Source: Deltaproteobacteria bacterium (GTDB lineage Bacteria; Acidobacteriota; Thermoanaerobaculia; Multivoradales; JAHZIX01). Taken from it: DNA of 64,000 bases. Positions 1 to 8,983 of the stretch are shown here, piece by piece (position 1 is the first letter of the stretch; every line of letters begins with the position of its first letter). The DNA lies in contig JAHZIX010000049.1 of the NCBI GenBank assembly GCA_022601195.1, positions 124,001-188,000 on the forward strand. Reading direction: 5' to 3'. The position numbers and the translations under genes are program-made. A model generated the notes under the pieces. It did no database searches, was not told the origin of the DNA, and was given only the letters and a program-made list of their open reading frames with translations.

Positions 1-309
1 CATGGCCATGACGAGAAAGCAGACGACTCCAGCGGTCCCCAAGAGGCCCGCCGAGTCCCTGAGATCCAAGTCAAGGCGCTTGGCCCACCGGAGACCTAGC
101 CCAAGAGCCAAGACGACGACGGGGACGAAGAAAATGATGTCGAGGGTCATGTGGCTCGCCACTCCCACAGGGCTCCAGTCGACCCCAGGGTTCATGATGG
201 CGTTCAGTAGATATTCCCAACCCACGACCCCCAGCGTCAGGACGGCTGCGAAGCCGAACCGATGCCGGAGCCTTGAGAGGCGGTCCGTCGAAGTCTCCGC
301 TCTTTCCAT
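1..309 (-). CDS. Hypothetical membrane protein (3' part cut by window edge)
   Basis: The reading frame starts at an ATG (307-309) preceded by GAGGAG and runs off the left edge, so only the first 103 residues are visible. They contain three hydrophobic stretches, at about residues 19-38, 54-72 and 88-103, so this is a multispanning membrane protein. The start lies 33 bases after the stop of the large secreted protein gene on the same strand, so the two are probably co-transcribed. I do not recognise the family. Confidence 0.6.
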   Translation of the reverse strand, partial: MERAETSTDRLSRLRHRFGFAAVLTLGVVGWEYLLNAIMNPGVDWSPVGVASHMTLDIIFFVPVVVLALGLGLRWAKRLDLDLRDSAGLLGTAGVVCFLVMAM

Positions 310-342
310 GCTTCTACTCCTCAAATTCAAGGTAAATACAAC

Positions 343-2913
343 CTAGTTCTCAATATTGACTTCGCGGAAAGCGCCGACGTTGGTCTGCACACAGACCGTT
401 GAGCCGGGAACGCCGGAAGAGACGAGGGTCTGCCCAAGCGGCGAGCTGCACCCCGTCGCGCCGCAGCGGAAGAGAAAGAAGCCATCCGATTGACGCACCG
501 GACCGCTGGTCAGGGCCGTGCCCGTACACCCCTCTTCGCCAGCTGTTCCGTTGTAGAGAGTGATCCAATTGGCGTACTCCCCGAAAGAGAGCTGTGAAAC
601 AGTGCCACGCACCTTCAGCGGCCCATCGCGAAACGCCACCAGCCGCTCAACGGCATCGGACTCATTGTCCGATCCAGATCCGGTAGAAGCCGCCACCGGG
701 TGAGGGGAGAAAATGCTGTTGTCATGGAACAGATCGTCGAATTGGTAGAAGACCTGACCGGAGGAACGAGGTAGCTCAATGTTTGCGGACACCGCTTGAC
801 CGGCGGTCACGGGTCGGCCATGAGCGTAGGTCAGATCAGCCCAGTAGCCCTGACTTGGGTCATCTGGGTCGATGTAGAGGGTGCCATTGTTGGGATTCGT
901 CCACAGGAATGGCCGCCAGGCTCCGGTGGGAGGGATGATGTCGCCAGCTCCCTCCTGCCCCTGAGCAGGGTTACGGAGGAAGGGAGGGAAGAGCAACACA
1001 TCGTTGATTCCATCGCCGTCCGAATCTCTATTCAGAGCGCCATTGGGGTTATAGGCGCTGATGTCGTTGGAGCAGAAGCCCGCCGGGTCGTTGGGGCACA
1101 TCTGCCCGACTCCGAAACCTTCCGTGAACTGGCCGATTACGAAGCCCTCATCGCCGTCGGCGCCCTTCAAACGCTGGGAAGAAGGATCGGCTGCGTCGAA
1201 TCCGATAATGAACTCCGGAGGATTGAAGCGGAAGTCTCCTTGACGGGCCGCTTCAGACCATTGGTAGCCGTAGAAGGTTCCGCCCTCGCCGCCGGTAAAA
1301 GGCTTCAACTTCACTCGGTCCTGGCCTCGCGAGAAAACCTCCGACTGTTGGATGACGTCATAGTGAGGCCGGAAGCCCCAACCGGCCCGCCATTGCATCT
1401 CCGCCACCTTTGGGATCCCGTAAGTGCCTTTGAAATTCAACACTTCGAAGCTGGTTTCGCCGCCACCACAGCAATTCTGAATGTCGTCGTTGAGGCGCGG
1501 TCCAAAGTCCACGTTGCGGAAGTAGTGAGTGTGGTTGTCCAGGTTGATCAACTTGATCTTGAAGGTATCGCCCTGGTTCCACTGCCGAATCTCGTTGAGA
1601 AACGGGCCGTCGCCGTACATCTCGTTGTTCAGGAACACCGAGACCATGTCGTAGTCCCCAAAGCCGCCCCGAGCAATACCTTCTGCCTCGAGGACTTCCC
1701 AGGCTTCCCCAGGCAGTTGGGTCTGGTTCTTGACCAAATCCGCCCATTCGATCCAGGTGCCTTCAGGGCCCCGGTTCCTGCGCGTCATCCAGCGCTCGAT
1801 AGCTTGCGGGCTGGCTCCCAGAAGGACCGCCTGCGCCAGCTGGAACATTTTCTTCTCGGGCGCGGCATCGCCGATATTGTCGAGGGTCAAGTTCTCTCGA
1901 TTACGGGTAGCGTAAGAGTTTCCCTGAGGACCGAGCTCGATCTCGCCGGTATTTTGGTTCTGAATCTCATAGACCGGCTGGAGGAACTGAATCCGCGGCG
2001 GATGCTCGCGCCAGCCCCAAGTGTAGACGCCGCGAACCTGGCCCGCAGGCGGGTACTCGACGGTCAAGTTGGTGACCTGGCCCGGCTCGAAAGCGACCCA
2101 AACGGAATCGAAGGCCTTGTAGGGAAACTGCACCGAGTTCAGCGCTTGGCGACGGTCGAGTGCTGCCAAGGTTGGGGAAAAGTCTTCCCGCACCAAGGAG
2201 TAAATCCGGTAGTTGACCCGTACCGTGTCATCCTGCCCAGGAAGGCCCACGACTCCAACCCCAAAGGGGAATCGCAGCAGGTAGGTGTCGGAATCGATCT
2301 GCCCATCGTAGTAGAGCATGTTGATGTCGACTTCCCAGATTTTCGCATTCCCACCCTCCGGGTCATAGGGATTGAGAGCAGTCTCCCCGGTATCCGTAGC
2401 GACCTTCATCTTGTACTCGCCGGCAATATGGTCGTGAACATAGGCCCCGCGGTTGTAGTTGAGCATGGCGAAACCATCGTAAATACGGCCCTGGGTGGTT
2501 CCCAAGAGAATGTCGCGCAGCTCGCGGGCCCCGGCTCTCATGCCGTCGGAATCACGATCGACAGCTTTCGCCAGGATGTCTGCCAGAGCCAACCGCATAT
2601 CGTCGTTGGGGCTCGAGACCCTGGTAATGGTGTGACCGAGGATGCTGGTCGTCTCCGTCGCCTGCTCGTAGACGATGGGGCCGTGGATCGTCGATTTCTC
2701 GTTGCCGTCTACCGACTGGTCCGTGTTCGGGATGCGAATCTCCCGTCCCTGGACAGCCGTCGACACCGGCTCCATGATGCCCGGGTTGTTGTTATCCACG
2801 GCGGCGGCTGGCAAGGAAAAGGCAGCCAACAGAGCCAGGCTCGTGAACGTAAAAGCAATGAGGCCTGTCAGCCGAAAGCTGAAGTCTCTAGGCGCGGGAC
2901 TACGGAAACTCAT
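343..2913 (-). CDS. Large secreted protein of unknown function
   Basis: This is an 856-residue protein. The ATG at 2913 is chosen because AAGGAGGAA lies just upstream; the frame stays open to 2985, but the region before 2913 adds no recognisable domain. Residues 1-38 form a typical signal peptide ending in AAA, so the product is exported. The body has several aspartate-rich stretches, including DRDSDGDGIND, which resembles a thrombospondin type 3 calcium-binding loop. It also has a Cys-Cys-Gly-Gly-Gly segment near residue 480 and histidine-containing stretches such as NHTHYF and RPHYDV. The C-terminal 110 residues carry four cysteines and look like a separate beta domain. The histidines and the copper-oxidase-like length could suggest a metal enzyme, but I see no complete cupredoxin copper site and assign no function. 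Confidence 0.75.
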   Translation of the reverse strand: MSFRSPAPRDFSFRLTGLIAFTFTSLALLAAFSLPAAAVDNNNPGIMEPVSTAVQGREIRIPNTDQSVDGNEKSTIHGPIVYEQATETTSILGHTITRVSSPNDDMRLALADILAKAVDRDSDGMRAGARELRDILLGTTQGRIYDGFAMLNYNRGAYVHDHIAGEYKMKVATDTGETALNPYDPEGGNAKIWEVDINMLYYDGQIDSDTYLLRFPFGVGVVGLPGQDDTVRVNYRIYSLVREDFSPTLAALDRRQALNSVQFPYKAFDSVWVAFEPGQVTNLTVEYPPAGQVRGVYTWGWREHPPRIQFLQPVYEIQNQNTGEIELGPQGNSYATRNRENLTLDNIGDAAPEKKMFQLAQAVLLGASPQAIERWMTRRNRGPEGTWIEWADLVKNQTQLPGEAWEVLEAEGIARGGFGDYDMVSVFLNNEMYGDGPFLNEIRQWNQGDTFKIKLINLDNHTHYFRNVDFGPRLNDDIQNCCGGGETSFEVLNFKGTYGIPKVAEMQWRAGWGFRPHYDVIQQSEVFSRGQDRVKLKPFTGGEGGTFYGYQWSEAARQGDFRFNPPEFIIGFDAADPSSQRLKGADGDEGFVIGQFTEGFGVGQMCPNDPAGFCSNDISAYNPNGALNRDSDGDGINDVLLFPPFLRNPAQGQEGAGDIIPPTGAWRPFLWTNPNNGTLYIDPDDPSQGYWADLTYAHGRPVTAGQAVSANIELPRSSGQVFYQFDDLFHDNSIFSPHPVAASTGSGSDNESDAVERLVAFRDGPLKVRGTVSQLSFGEYANWITLYNGTAGEEGCTGTALTSGPVRQSDGFFLFRCGATGCSSPLGQTLVSSGVPGSTVCVQTNVGAFREVNIEN

Positions 2914-3813
2914 GGCATTCCTCCTTAAGTTCTTGGGGGAAAACAGAAAAAGCTGATCAAACATCGAATCCAACCATCCAACCACTTTCGTATCAACAAA
3001 CAGAAAGGCGACATAGGGCCCAAGAAGTTACAGGCTTTCGAGGTCTTACTACGTCTTCAGCCCTGAGACTCCGAGGTTCTCTTGCCCAGGCTTTTCAGCG
3101 GCTCGTTCTAACCCATGGGGCTTAAGCCCCAAGGTACTCCTGTACCTTCGAGACTTTCCCAGGGTGAGAACAGCAGCTTCGCGCTGGACCAACCAGCACC
3201 GCTTTCTGTGACTGGCGCGACTGCCATACCCTTTTCAGATTTGCCGGCAACTTCCGCACGTGACGGAGACTTGGCAGCAAAAAAGATCAGAAGCTTTCGC
3301 GCTCGTCCTATTTCAACAAACCGTCGCCAGGCTCTCGTTCCGGTGAGTGTAGGCCTCGGCGACGCCATTCATATTTAACGATATCTCTAACGACCTATCG
3401 CGAATTCTTAGCCCAAAGTAGCATGGGCTACGAAGAGGCACCATAGATCTTAAGACCCAATCCCTGAACCTATCGCTTCAAGAGTGCCCTCTTTCCACCA
3501 GAATACACGAAATTTTGGGGCAAGAAAGAGCAATCGTGTAACAAATACCGTAAAAACGACTACTCGAGCCATCTTGCAGATTTATCTCGATATTGCGTAT
3601 CGTCAAACAGTATAAATAGCTCCTCTAAACTACCATCCCTAATTCTATCGTGACCTGGACTGATCTCGGCGGGACAACTTTTCTCAAAGGCTTTGCTTTT
3701 TCCCCTCCCAAATCATCCCGATCGGCACCGGCCTCTCCGAGTTCCAAGCACTTCTACGCTCCCTTCGCTGCAAGAGTTTCCTTCTGCTCGAGGCCACTTT
3801 GCTGCAAAGGACT
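2914..3813. other. Gene-free stretch of 0.9 kb
   Basis: No open frame here combines a ribosome binding site with a recognisable protein. Base composition is more AT-rich than the flanks, especially from 3370 to 3660. The stretch lies upstream of the large secreted protein gene and downstream of the DUF2461 gene, both on the minus strand, so it probably holds the promoter of the former. The only clear structure is the 16-bp palindrome at 3116-3131. Confidence 0.5.
3116..3131. repeat. 16-bp perfect palindrome
   Basis: TGGGGCTTAAGCCCCA reads the same on both strands. It lies about 200 bases upstream of the secreted protein start at 2913. It has no loop or T-tract, so a protein-binding site is more likely than a terminator. 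Confidence 0.5.
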
Positions 3814-4512
3814 CTAGAAAGGCACCTCGAGAGCAGCGCAGAGATATCGCACCAAAGGAGCCCCTGCTTCGCAGCAGGCCGTGAAGTCGTCCAGGAAATC
3901 TGGCGCCAAGACTCGCTTTTGGCTAAGGTTCGTGACACCAATGAAGTCCTTGCGCTTGAGATCCTCCATCAAGGGGTGGTCTCCGGGCACTCCTCTTGGC
4001 GGTCTTTTCAGAGATTCACCGCCGAAGGTAAAGGCTTCCGCGAATCGGGAATCTCCCACAACCTCCTTCCAGCCTGCCGGGTCCGCCATCAAGCTCTGGC
4101 GAATCTTTTTCAAGCTGGGTCCGTCGGGGCGCCAGATTCCAAGTCCGATGAAGGAGCCACTGGGTTGGAGATGTAAATAGAATCCCGGCGCGTGAGCGTC
4201 CTTGCACTGCTTGTGCCGAAATTGAATACCCGCATGGGTTTTGTAGGGAGTCTTATCCTTGGAGAAGCGAGTGTCTCGGTAGATGCGAAAAAGGGAGCCG
4301 CCCGTGGCCTTCGGGATGGCATTGAAATGAGGACTGATTCTTCGAAGGTTCGGGCCGAAATCATTGATGAAGCGAAGAGCAGGTTCTTTGAGGGCATCTT
4401 CGTAGCGCTGCTTGTGAGCCTGAAACCAATCTCTCTGGTTGTTGGCCTCGAGATCCCTCAAAAAGCTGAATAGCTGCGCTTTCAGTGGATTGTTCGAGAT
4501 CTTCTGCGCCAT
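3814..4512 (-). CDS. DUF2461 / TIGR02453 family protein
   Basis: The 232-residue product has the features I associate with DUF2461: an N-terminal FLRDLEANNQRDWF segment, a central SLFRIYRDTRFSKDKTPYK motif, and the sequence GFYLHLQPSGSFIGLGIW. The usual family length is about 220-230 residues, so it is complete. The ATG at 4512 follows GGGAGGGTGCC; a longer frame to 4542 adds ten residues without support. The biochemical role of the family is unknown. It stands alone, divergent from the PAS-GGDEF-EAL gene. Confidence 0.85.
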   Translation of the reverse strand: MAQKISNNPLKAQLFSFLRDLEANNQRDWFQAHKQRYEDALKEPALRFINDFGPNLRRISPHFNAIPKATGGSLFRIYRDTRFSKDKTPYKTHAGIQFRHKQCKDAHAPGFYLHLQPSGSFIGLGIWRPDGPSLKKIRQSLMADPAGWKEVVGDSRFAEAFTFGGESLKRPPRGVPGDHPLMEDLKRKDFIGVTNLSQKRVLAPDFLDDFTACCEAGAPLVRYLCAALEVPF

Positions 4513-4720
4513 GGCACCCTCCCTTACGAATAACGGTTGCACTCTTCTCGGTGGATTCTATCCTCCTGGCTGGAGGCTAAATGCTCTCGCTGGCGGCGAA
4601 AAATCACGACCATCGTTGACCGCACCGCTGCACTTTGTTATCTAAGAGTTCCCTCTTCTTGCAATCGAGTAGCAAAAACGCAACTAGTCCGACCAGCAAA
4701 TATCTCCCGATACAACTTTC

Positions 4721-6808
4721 ATGAGCCCCCCGCCCAGACATGATGACCCTGACAAGGGCAACGGTGCGCAAGGAGCCGCGGAATCTCAGCTGCGGTGGTT
4801 CATGGAACAAATTCCCTCCCTTCTATGGGCCACGGACCGAGACCTTCGTCTCACGACTTTCCTCAGTGCTGGCCTCGAGCAACTTCCCGCAGTAGAGGGG
4901 GGGCGCCAGGGACAGGACCTCCATCAGCTCTTCGCCACCGACTCCAAGACCTTTCCGCCGATCCAGGCCGCCTTCCAGGCTCTCGAAGGAACAACCCAAA
5001 GCCTGGAATTCGAATGGCTCGGCCGTGTCTTCGAAAGCCGAGTGGAACCCGTGCGAAGCTCCACCTCAGCCATCACCGGCTGCCTTGGAGTCGCCCTCGA
5101 CATCACAGAGCGGCGACAGGCGGAGCAGGCTCTTGGGCTCCAGGAGGCCTACTTTCAACAGCTTTTCGAGAATTCACCCCAGGGAATCCTTGTCCTGGAT
5201 CCGTCGGACCGGGTCATCAAGGTCAATCGAGGGTTCGAGGAACTCTTCGGGTACGGAGCTGAAGAGGTCTGCGGCCGCCCCCTTACCGAGGCGATCGTCC
5301 CCTTAGAGCGCCGCGACGAGGCCACCGCTCTTTCCCGGGCAGTGCTCTACGGCGAAGTGGTGAGAATGGAGACGGAGCGGCGGCACCGTGATGGGCGGTT
5401 GATCGCGGTTTCGATCATCGGCTATCCGATTCGTTTCGATGGCGACATGATCGGCGTCTACGGAATCTACAACGACATCACCGAACGGAAACGGGCGGAG
5501 GAGCGGCTCCTTCACGATGCCCTCCACGATTCTCTAACCGGTCTCCCGAATCGTAGTTACTTCACCAACCGGGTCCGGCACTGCCTACAGTTACAGCGCC
5601 ACAAACCAGGCTTTCTCTTCGCCATTCTCTTCCTGGACCTCGACCGATTCAAACTGGTCAACGACAGCTTGGGCCACGGACTCGGCGACCGATTATTGAT
5701 CGCCTTCGCCAAACGGCTGCGCGGCTCTCTGGCTGCCAAAGATGTGCTCGCCCGACTGGGAGGCGATGAATTCGTGATTCTGCTCGAAGGGATTCAGGAC
5801 GCTTCGGAGGCCGAGGTGGTTGCCCACCAGATTCAACGGGAGCTCGTGACTCCCTTCGATTTGGAAGGGATCGAGGTATTCACGGCTACCAGCATTGGCA
5901 TCTCGATCTCTAGCAGTGACTACCAGCACCCGGAAGAACCGATCCGGGACGCCGATACGGCGATGTACCGCGCCAAGGCCAAAGGGCGTGCTTGCCACGC
6001 CGTTTTCGATACCGAAATGCATGCCCAAGCCATGAACCGGCTGCAACTCGAAACCGATCTCCGGCGCGCCATGGCTCGCAGGGAGTTTCGGGTGTTCTAC
6101 CAACCTATCGTCGACTTGAAGTCAGGGGCGATCTCCGGCTTCGAAGCCCTATTGAGGTGGCATCATCCCATCCGAGGTCTGCTCCTGCCAGGGCAGTTCT
6201 TCGCGGTGGCAGAAGAGACCGGCCTAACCGTCAAGCTCAGCGAGTTCGTCTTGAATGCAGCATGCCGGCAACTTCATACGTGGCAGCAGCGAGAGCAGCC
6301 TGTCGGCATTAGTGTCAACCTCTCCACCAAGCAGTTTCTACAGCAGGATCTGATCCGCCAATTGGATGCTTTGGTAGAAGACTACGCCTTGGAACCCGGG
6401 GGATTGGGGTTAGAGATCACCGAAGGAGTCATCCTCCACGGCTCGGAGTCCGCAGTGGACATTCTCAACACCCTCAAGTCCAGTGCCGTACGCCTTTACC
6501 TGGACGACTTTGGAACGGGCTACTCTTCACTGAGCTATCTACAGAACTTCCCCATCGATACTCTCAAGATCGATCGGTCCTTCATCTCCGGCAAGGCAGG
6601 CCGTGGTGGCCGGCCGGAAATCGTCCGGGCCATCATCAACCTGGCTCACAGCCTTGGAATCGATGTTGTGGCGGAAGGGATCGAAACCAGCGGCCAGCTA
6701 GCGGATTTGCGGGCGCTCGGTTGTGAGTACGGTCAGGGGTTTCTGTTCGCCCCGGCCCTCGACGCCGAAGGCGCCTCAGCGCTCCTGGAGGAAGGCAGGA
6801 CCTGGTAA
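4721..6808 (+). CDS. PAS-PAS-GGDEF-EAL cyclic-di-GMP protein
   Basis: This is a 695-residue cytoplasmic signalling protein. Two PAS domains (about residues 24-130 and 143-262) precede a diguanylate cyclase domain and a phosphodiesterase domain. The cyclase signature is intact as GGDEF at residues 347-351. The phosphodiesterase signature appears as EALLRW from residue 475, followed by LEITEG, DDFGTGYSSL, LKIDRSFI and AEGIET, so both catalytic sites look complete. The position of the inhibitory RxxD site, five residues before GGDEF, reads AAKD, so product inhibition is probably absent. There is no membrane segment or signal peptide. The gene is monocistronic. Net direction (synthesis or breakdown of c-di-GMP) cannot be told from sequence. 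Confidence 0.95.
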   Translation: MSPPPRHDDPDKGNGAQGAAESQLRWFMEQIPSLLWATDRDLRLTTFLSAGLEQLPAVEGGRQGQDLHQLFATDSKTFPPIQAAFQALEGTTQSLEFEWLGRVFESRVEPVRSSTSAITGCLGVALDITERRQAEQALGLQEAYFQQLFENSPQGILVLDPSDRVIKVNRGFEELFGYGAEEVCGRPLTEAIVPLERRDEATALSRAVLYGEVVRMETERRHRDGRLIAVSIIGYPIRFDGDMIGVYGIYNDITERKRAEERLLHDALHDSLTGLPNRSYFTNRVRHCLQLQRHKPGFLFAILFLDLDRFKLVNDSLGHGLGDRLLIAFAKRLRGSLAAKDVLARLGGDEFVILLEGIQDASEAEVVAHQIQRELVTPFDLEGIEVFTATSIGISISSSDYQHPEEPIRDADTAMYRAKAKGRACHAVFDTEMHAQAMNRLQLETDLRRAMARREFRVFYQPIVDLKSGAISGFEALLRWHHPIRGLLLPGQFFAVAEETGLTVKLSEFVLNAACRQLHTWQQREQPVGISVNLSTKQFLQQDLIRQLDALVEDYALEPGGLGLEITEGVILHGSESAVDILNTLKSSAVRLYLDDFGTGYSSLSYLQNFPIDTLKIDRSFISGKAGRGGRPEIVRAIINLAHSLGIDVVAEGIETSGQLADLRALGCEYGQGFLFAPALDAEGASALLEEGRTW

Positions 6809-6925
6809 GGAGGGTCCTCAGTGCGATCGGGACTTCTGCCGAAGCCCTTCTTGCCAACCACTGAGTCGAGCCTGGACGGATTTGGTCTCGTGACGCGGGA
6901 AACCAGTGATCTTCTGGTCGCGAGC

Positions 6926-7819
6926 CTATTTCGAGCCCTTTTTCTCCTGGACCTCTCCGGTCATTTCCGGCAATCGGACCGGCGCTACAGCCTTCTTGGA
7001 AACGCCGTACTCTTCTTTGGTAATGACCAATAGATCCTGGAGGAAACCACCCAACGGCACCACCATCTTGCCTCCAACCTTGAGTTGCCTGATCAGAGGC
7101 TCCGGGATGCGAGGCGGCGCAGTGGTGAGAATGATGGCATCGAAGGGCGCCTCACCGGGCCAGCCTTGGTAACCATCGCCTTGGCGAGTTTCGACGTTGG
7201 TATAGCCCAAACGGGCCAAGTTTCGTTTCGCCCTATCGGCCAACTTTCGATCGATTTCAATAGTGTAAACATCTCGGGCGACCTGGGCTAAAACAGCCGA
7301 GTGATACCCGGAGCCAGTACCAATTTCCAACACTTTTTCGTCACCATCTAACTCCAGACATTCGGTCATCAGAGCAACGATATAAGGCTGGGAAATACTC
7401 GTCGCCTCATCGATGGCCACCGGGCTGTCCTCGTAGGCTCTATCGCGGACTTCTCGGGGCACGAACTCGTGACGAGGCACCTCGTTCATCGCTTCCAGAA
7501 CTCGAATCTGGCGAATGCCCCGGCGCTTTATCTGCCGACTGACCATGGTACGGCGCTGTACCGCGTAGACGTCGAGGGAGGTCTTCTGACCTAGGGAGCC
7601 GCCGCCGAGCAGCAGACCGCTATCCTCAGATCGAAGCGTGATGCCAGTCCTAGAATCCGCCCGAGGCTCCGTCACCTGTGCTTCGGCAACCGGAGTGAGC
7701 CCGGGCCCCCAGGAGCTCTCCCACAGCACCAGGCCTCCGACTCCAGCTAGCAGCACTCCCCCCAAGGCTACGCTCAGGGGGGCTGCGGACCAGATGAATT
7801 GTCGTTGCATTTTAGGCAT
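6926..7819 (-). CDS. pcm: Protein-L-isoaspartate O-methyltransferase with N-terminal membrane anchor (paralogue 1)
   Basis: The 297-residue protein has a full PIMT domain from about residue 85: PRHEFVP, the ISQPYIVALM segment, and the SAM-binding motif VLEIGTGSGYHSAVL, then FDAIILTTAP and MVVPLGG. The family methylates isoaspartyl residues in aged proteins to start their repair. It is longer than the usual 210-220 residues because of an N-terminal hydrophobic segment (about residues 9-33) after a positively charged start, which reads as a signal peptide or anchor. It lies 38 bases downstream of a second pcm-like gene on the same strand, clearly a tandem duplication. The ATG at 7819 has only a weak ribosome binding site; ATG at 7810 is possible. 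Confidence 0.9.
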   Translation of the reverse strand: MPKMQRQFIWSAAPLSVALGGVLLAGVGGLVLWESSWGPGLTPVAEAQVTEPRADSRTGITLRSEDSGLLLGGGSLGQKTSLDVYAVQRRTMVSRQIKRRGIRQIRVLEAMNEVPRHEFVPREVRDRAYEDSPVAIDEATSISQPYIVALMTECLELDGDEKVLEIGTGSGYHSAVLAQVARDVYTIEIDRKLADRAKRNLARLGYTNVETRQGDGYQGWPGEAPFDAIILTTAPPRIPEPLIRQLKVGGKMVVPLGGFLQDLLVITKEEYGVSKKAVAPVRLPEMTGEVQEKKGSK

Positions 7820-7857
7820 GGTTCACTAAGGGTGTCTGGAGAGGGTTAAGCCAGGCG

Positions 7858-8847
7858 TTAGCCGCCAGCTCCCTCGAGTATTTCACCTGTCATAGGCACG
7901 AAACGGACCGGCGCAATGACCTGTCTCTCGAGCCCGCTTTCGGTTTTTGTGAGAACTTGCAAGTCCTGAGAAGTCTCTCCCAAGGGCAAAACGAGCCGCC
8001 CCCCTAGCCGTAACTGGGCGACCAGAGGCTCCGGCACTCGAGCTGGAGCGGCAGTCAGAATGATGGCGTCGAAGGGTGCTGCTTCTTGCCAGCCGCGATA
8101 TCCGTCACCTATACGGGAGTGAATATTGTCATAGCCAAGCTCTGCCAGTACCCGGGAAGCCCTGACACCCAACTCCTCGACGATCTCGATACTGTAGACC
8201 TCCTCGACAACTCTCGAGAGTACCGCCGCATGGTACCCGGATCCGGTGCCAATCTCGAGAACCCGCTCGTTCCCTTTCGGATCTAGCAACTCGGCCATTA
8301 GAGCCACGATGTAGGGCTGAGAGATGGTCTGATCGTACCCGATGGGCAGAGGATGATCTCGGTAGGCCTCCGCCTGCAAATCATCCGGGACGAAACGATG
8401 ACGAGGCACTTCTGCCATCGCCGCCAAGACCCGCGGGTTGTCGACTCCCCTATTGGCGAGCTGTTGCTCGACCATTCCGGACCGTGCCGTCTGCCAAGCG
8501 AGGGTCTGAAGTTGTTCTTTTTGGTGAGAAGCCATCCATGCTGCCAATGCGGTCGTACCCAGAACCAACAGGGCCGCCAAAATAAGCCAGCGGTTCTGTT
8601 CTTCCAGCTTTCGCAACCAAGGTGCACCTAAGAGTCTCCGAAAAGGCCTTGGCTGCCCCGATGCCGATGCGGCCACTGAGTCTATCCTCATCGGAGCCGG
8701 AAAGCCCATCCGCCTGGGATTGAGGTCGCCACCGTCCTCTCTAAGGGATGTCCGCAATCCAGATTCGACCCCACCAAGACCATTGGAAGTGGCGAGAGGC
8801 GTGTTCTGTGGGGTTTCTTCCTTGCGCATCGTGATCATCGTTCCCAT
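7858..8847 (-). CDS. pcm: Protein-L-isoaspartate O-methyltransferase with N-terminal membrane anchor (paralogue 2)
   Basis: This 329-residue paralogue of the neighbouring gene shares PRHRFVP, ISQPYIVALM, VLEIGTGSGYHAAVL and FDAIILTAAP. An arginine-rich stretch and a hydrophobic segment at about residues 86-108 come before the catalytic domain, so the protein is probably membrane-anchored with the enzyme on the outer face of the inner membrane. The N-terminal 80 residues look disordered, and three in-frame ATGs near 8847 leave the start uncertain. The two genes probably form one transcript. The methyl donor SAM is normally cytoplasmic, which makes this topology puzzling. Confidence 0.88.
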   Translation of the reverse strand: MGTMITMRKEETPQNTPLATSNGLGGVESGLRTSLREDGGDLNPRRMGFPAPMRIDSVAASASGQPRPFRRLLGAPWLRKLEEQNRWLILAALLVLGTTALAAWMASHQKEQLQTLAWQTARSGMVEQQLANRGVDNPRVLAAMAEVPRHRFVPDDLQAEAYRDHPLPIGYDQTISQPYIVALMAELLDPKGNERVLEIGTGSGYHAAVLSRVVEEVYSIEIVEELGVRASRVLAELGYDNIHSRIGDGYRGWQEAAPFDAIILTAAPARVPEPLVAQLRLGGRLVLPLGETSQDLQVLTKTESGLERQVIAPVRFVPMTGEILEGAGG

Positions 8848-8983
8848 CCGTTACCCATTCTCTGCAAAGAGCGGGCCAGATCCTGACCCCTGCATCTAGA
8901 TGCACTCCACTCCGTCGAGAGATATCATTCTTCCTGATCGCCACTGCGACACAATGCCCAATCAACACTCCAAAGGGAGAGCC

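Noticed and set aside
796-2928. Long open frame of 710 codons on the plus strand
   Set aside because: It is antisense to the 856-residue secreted protein, which has a signal peptide and AAGGAGGAA before its ATG. The antisense translation has no recognisable domain; long antisense frames are common in high-GC DNA.
3108-3378. Overlapping 86-87-codon frames on both strands
   Set aside because: Neither has a convincing ribosome binding site or protein-like pattern, and they sit in an AT-richer non-coding stretch.
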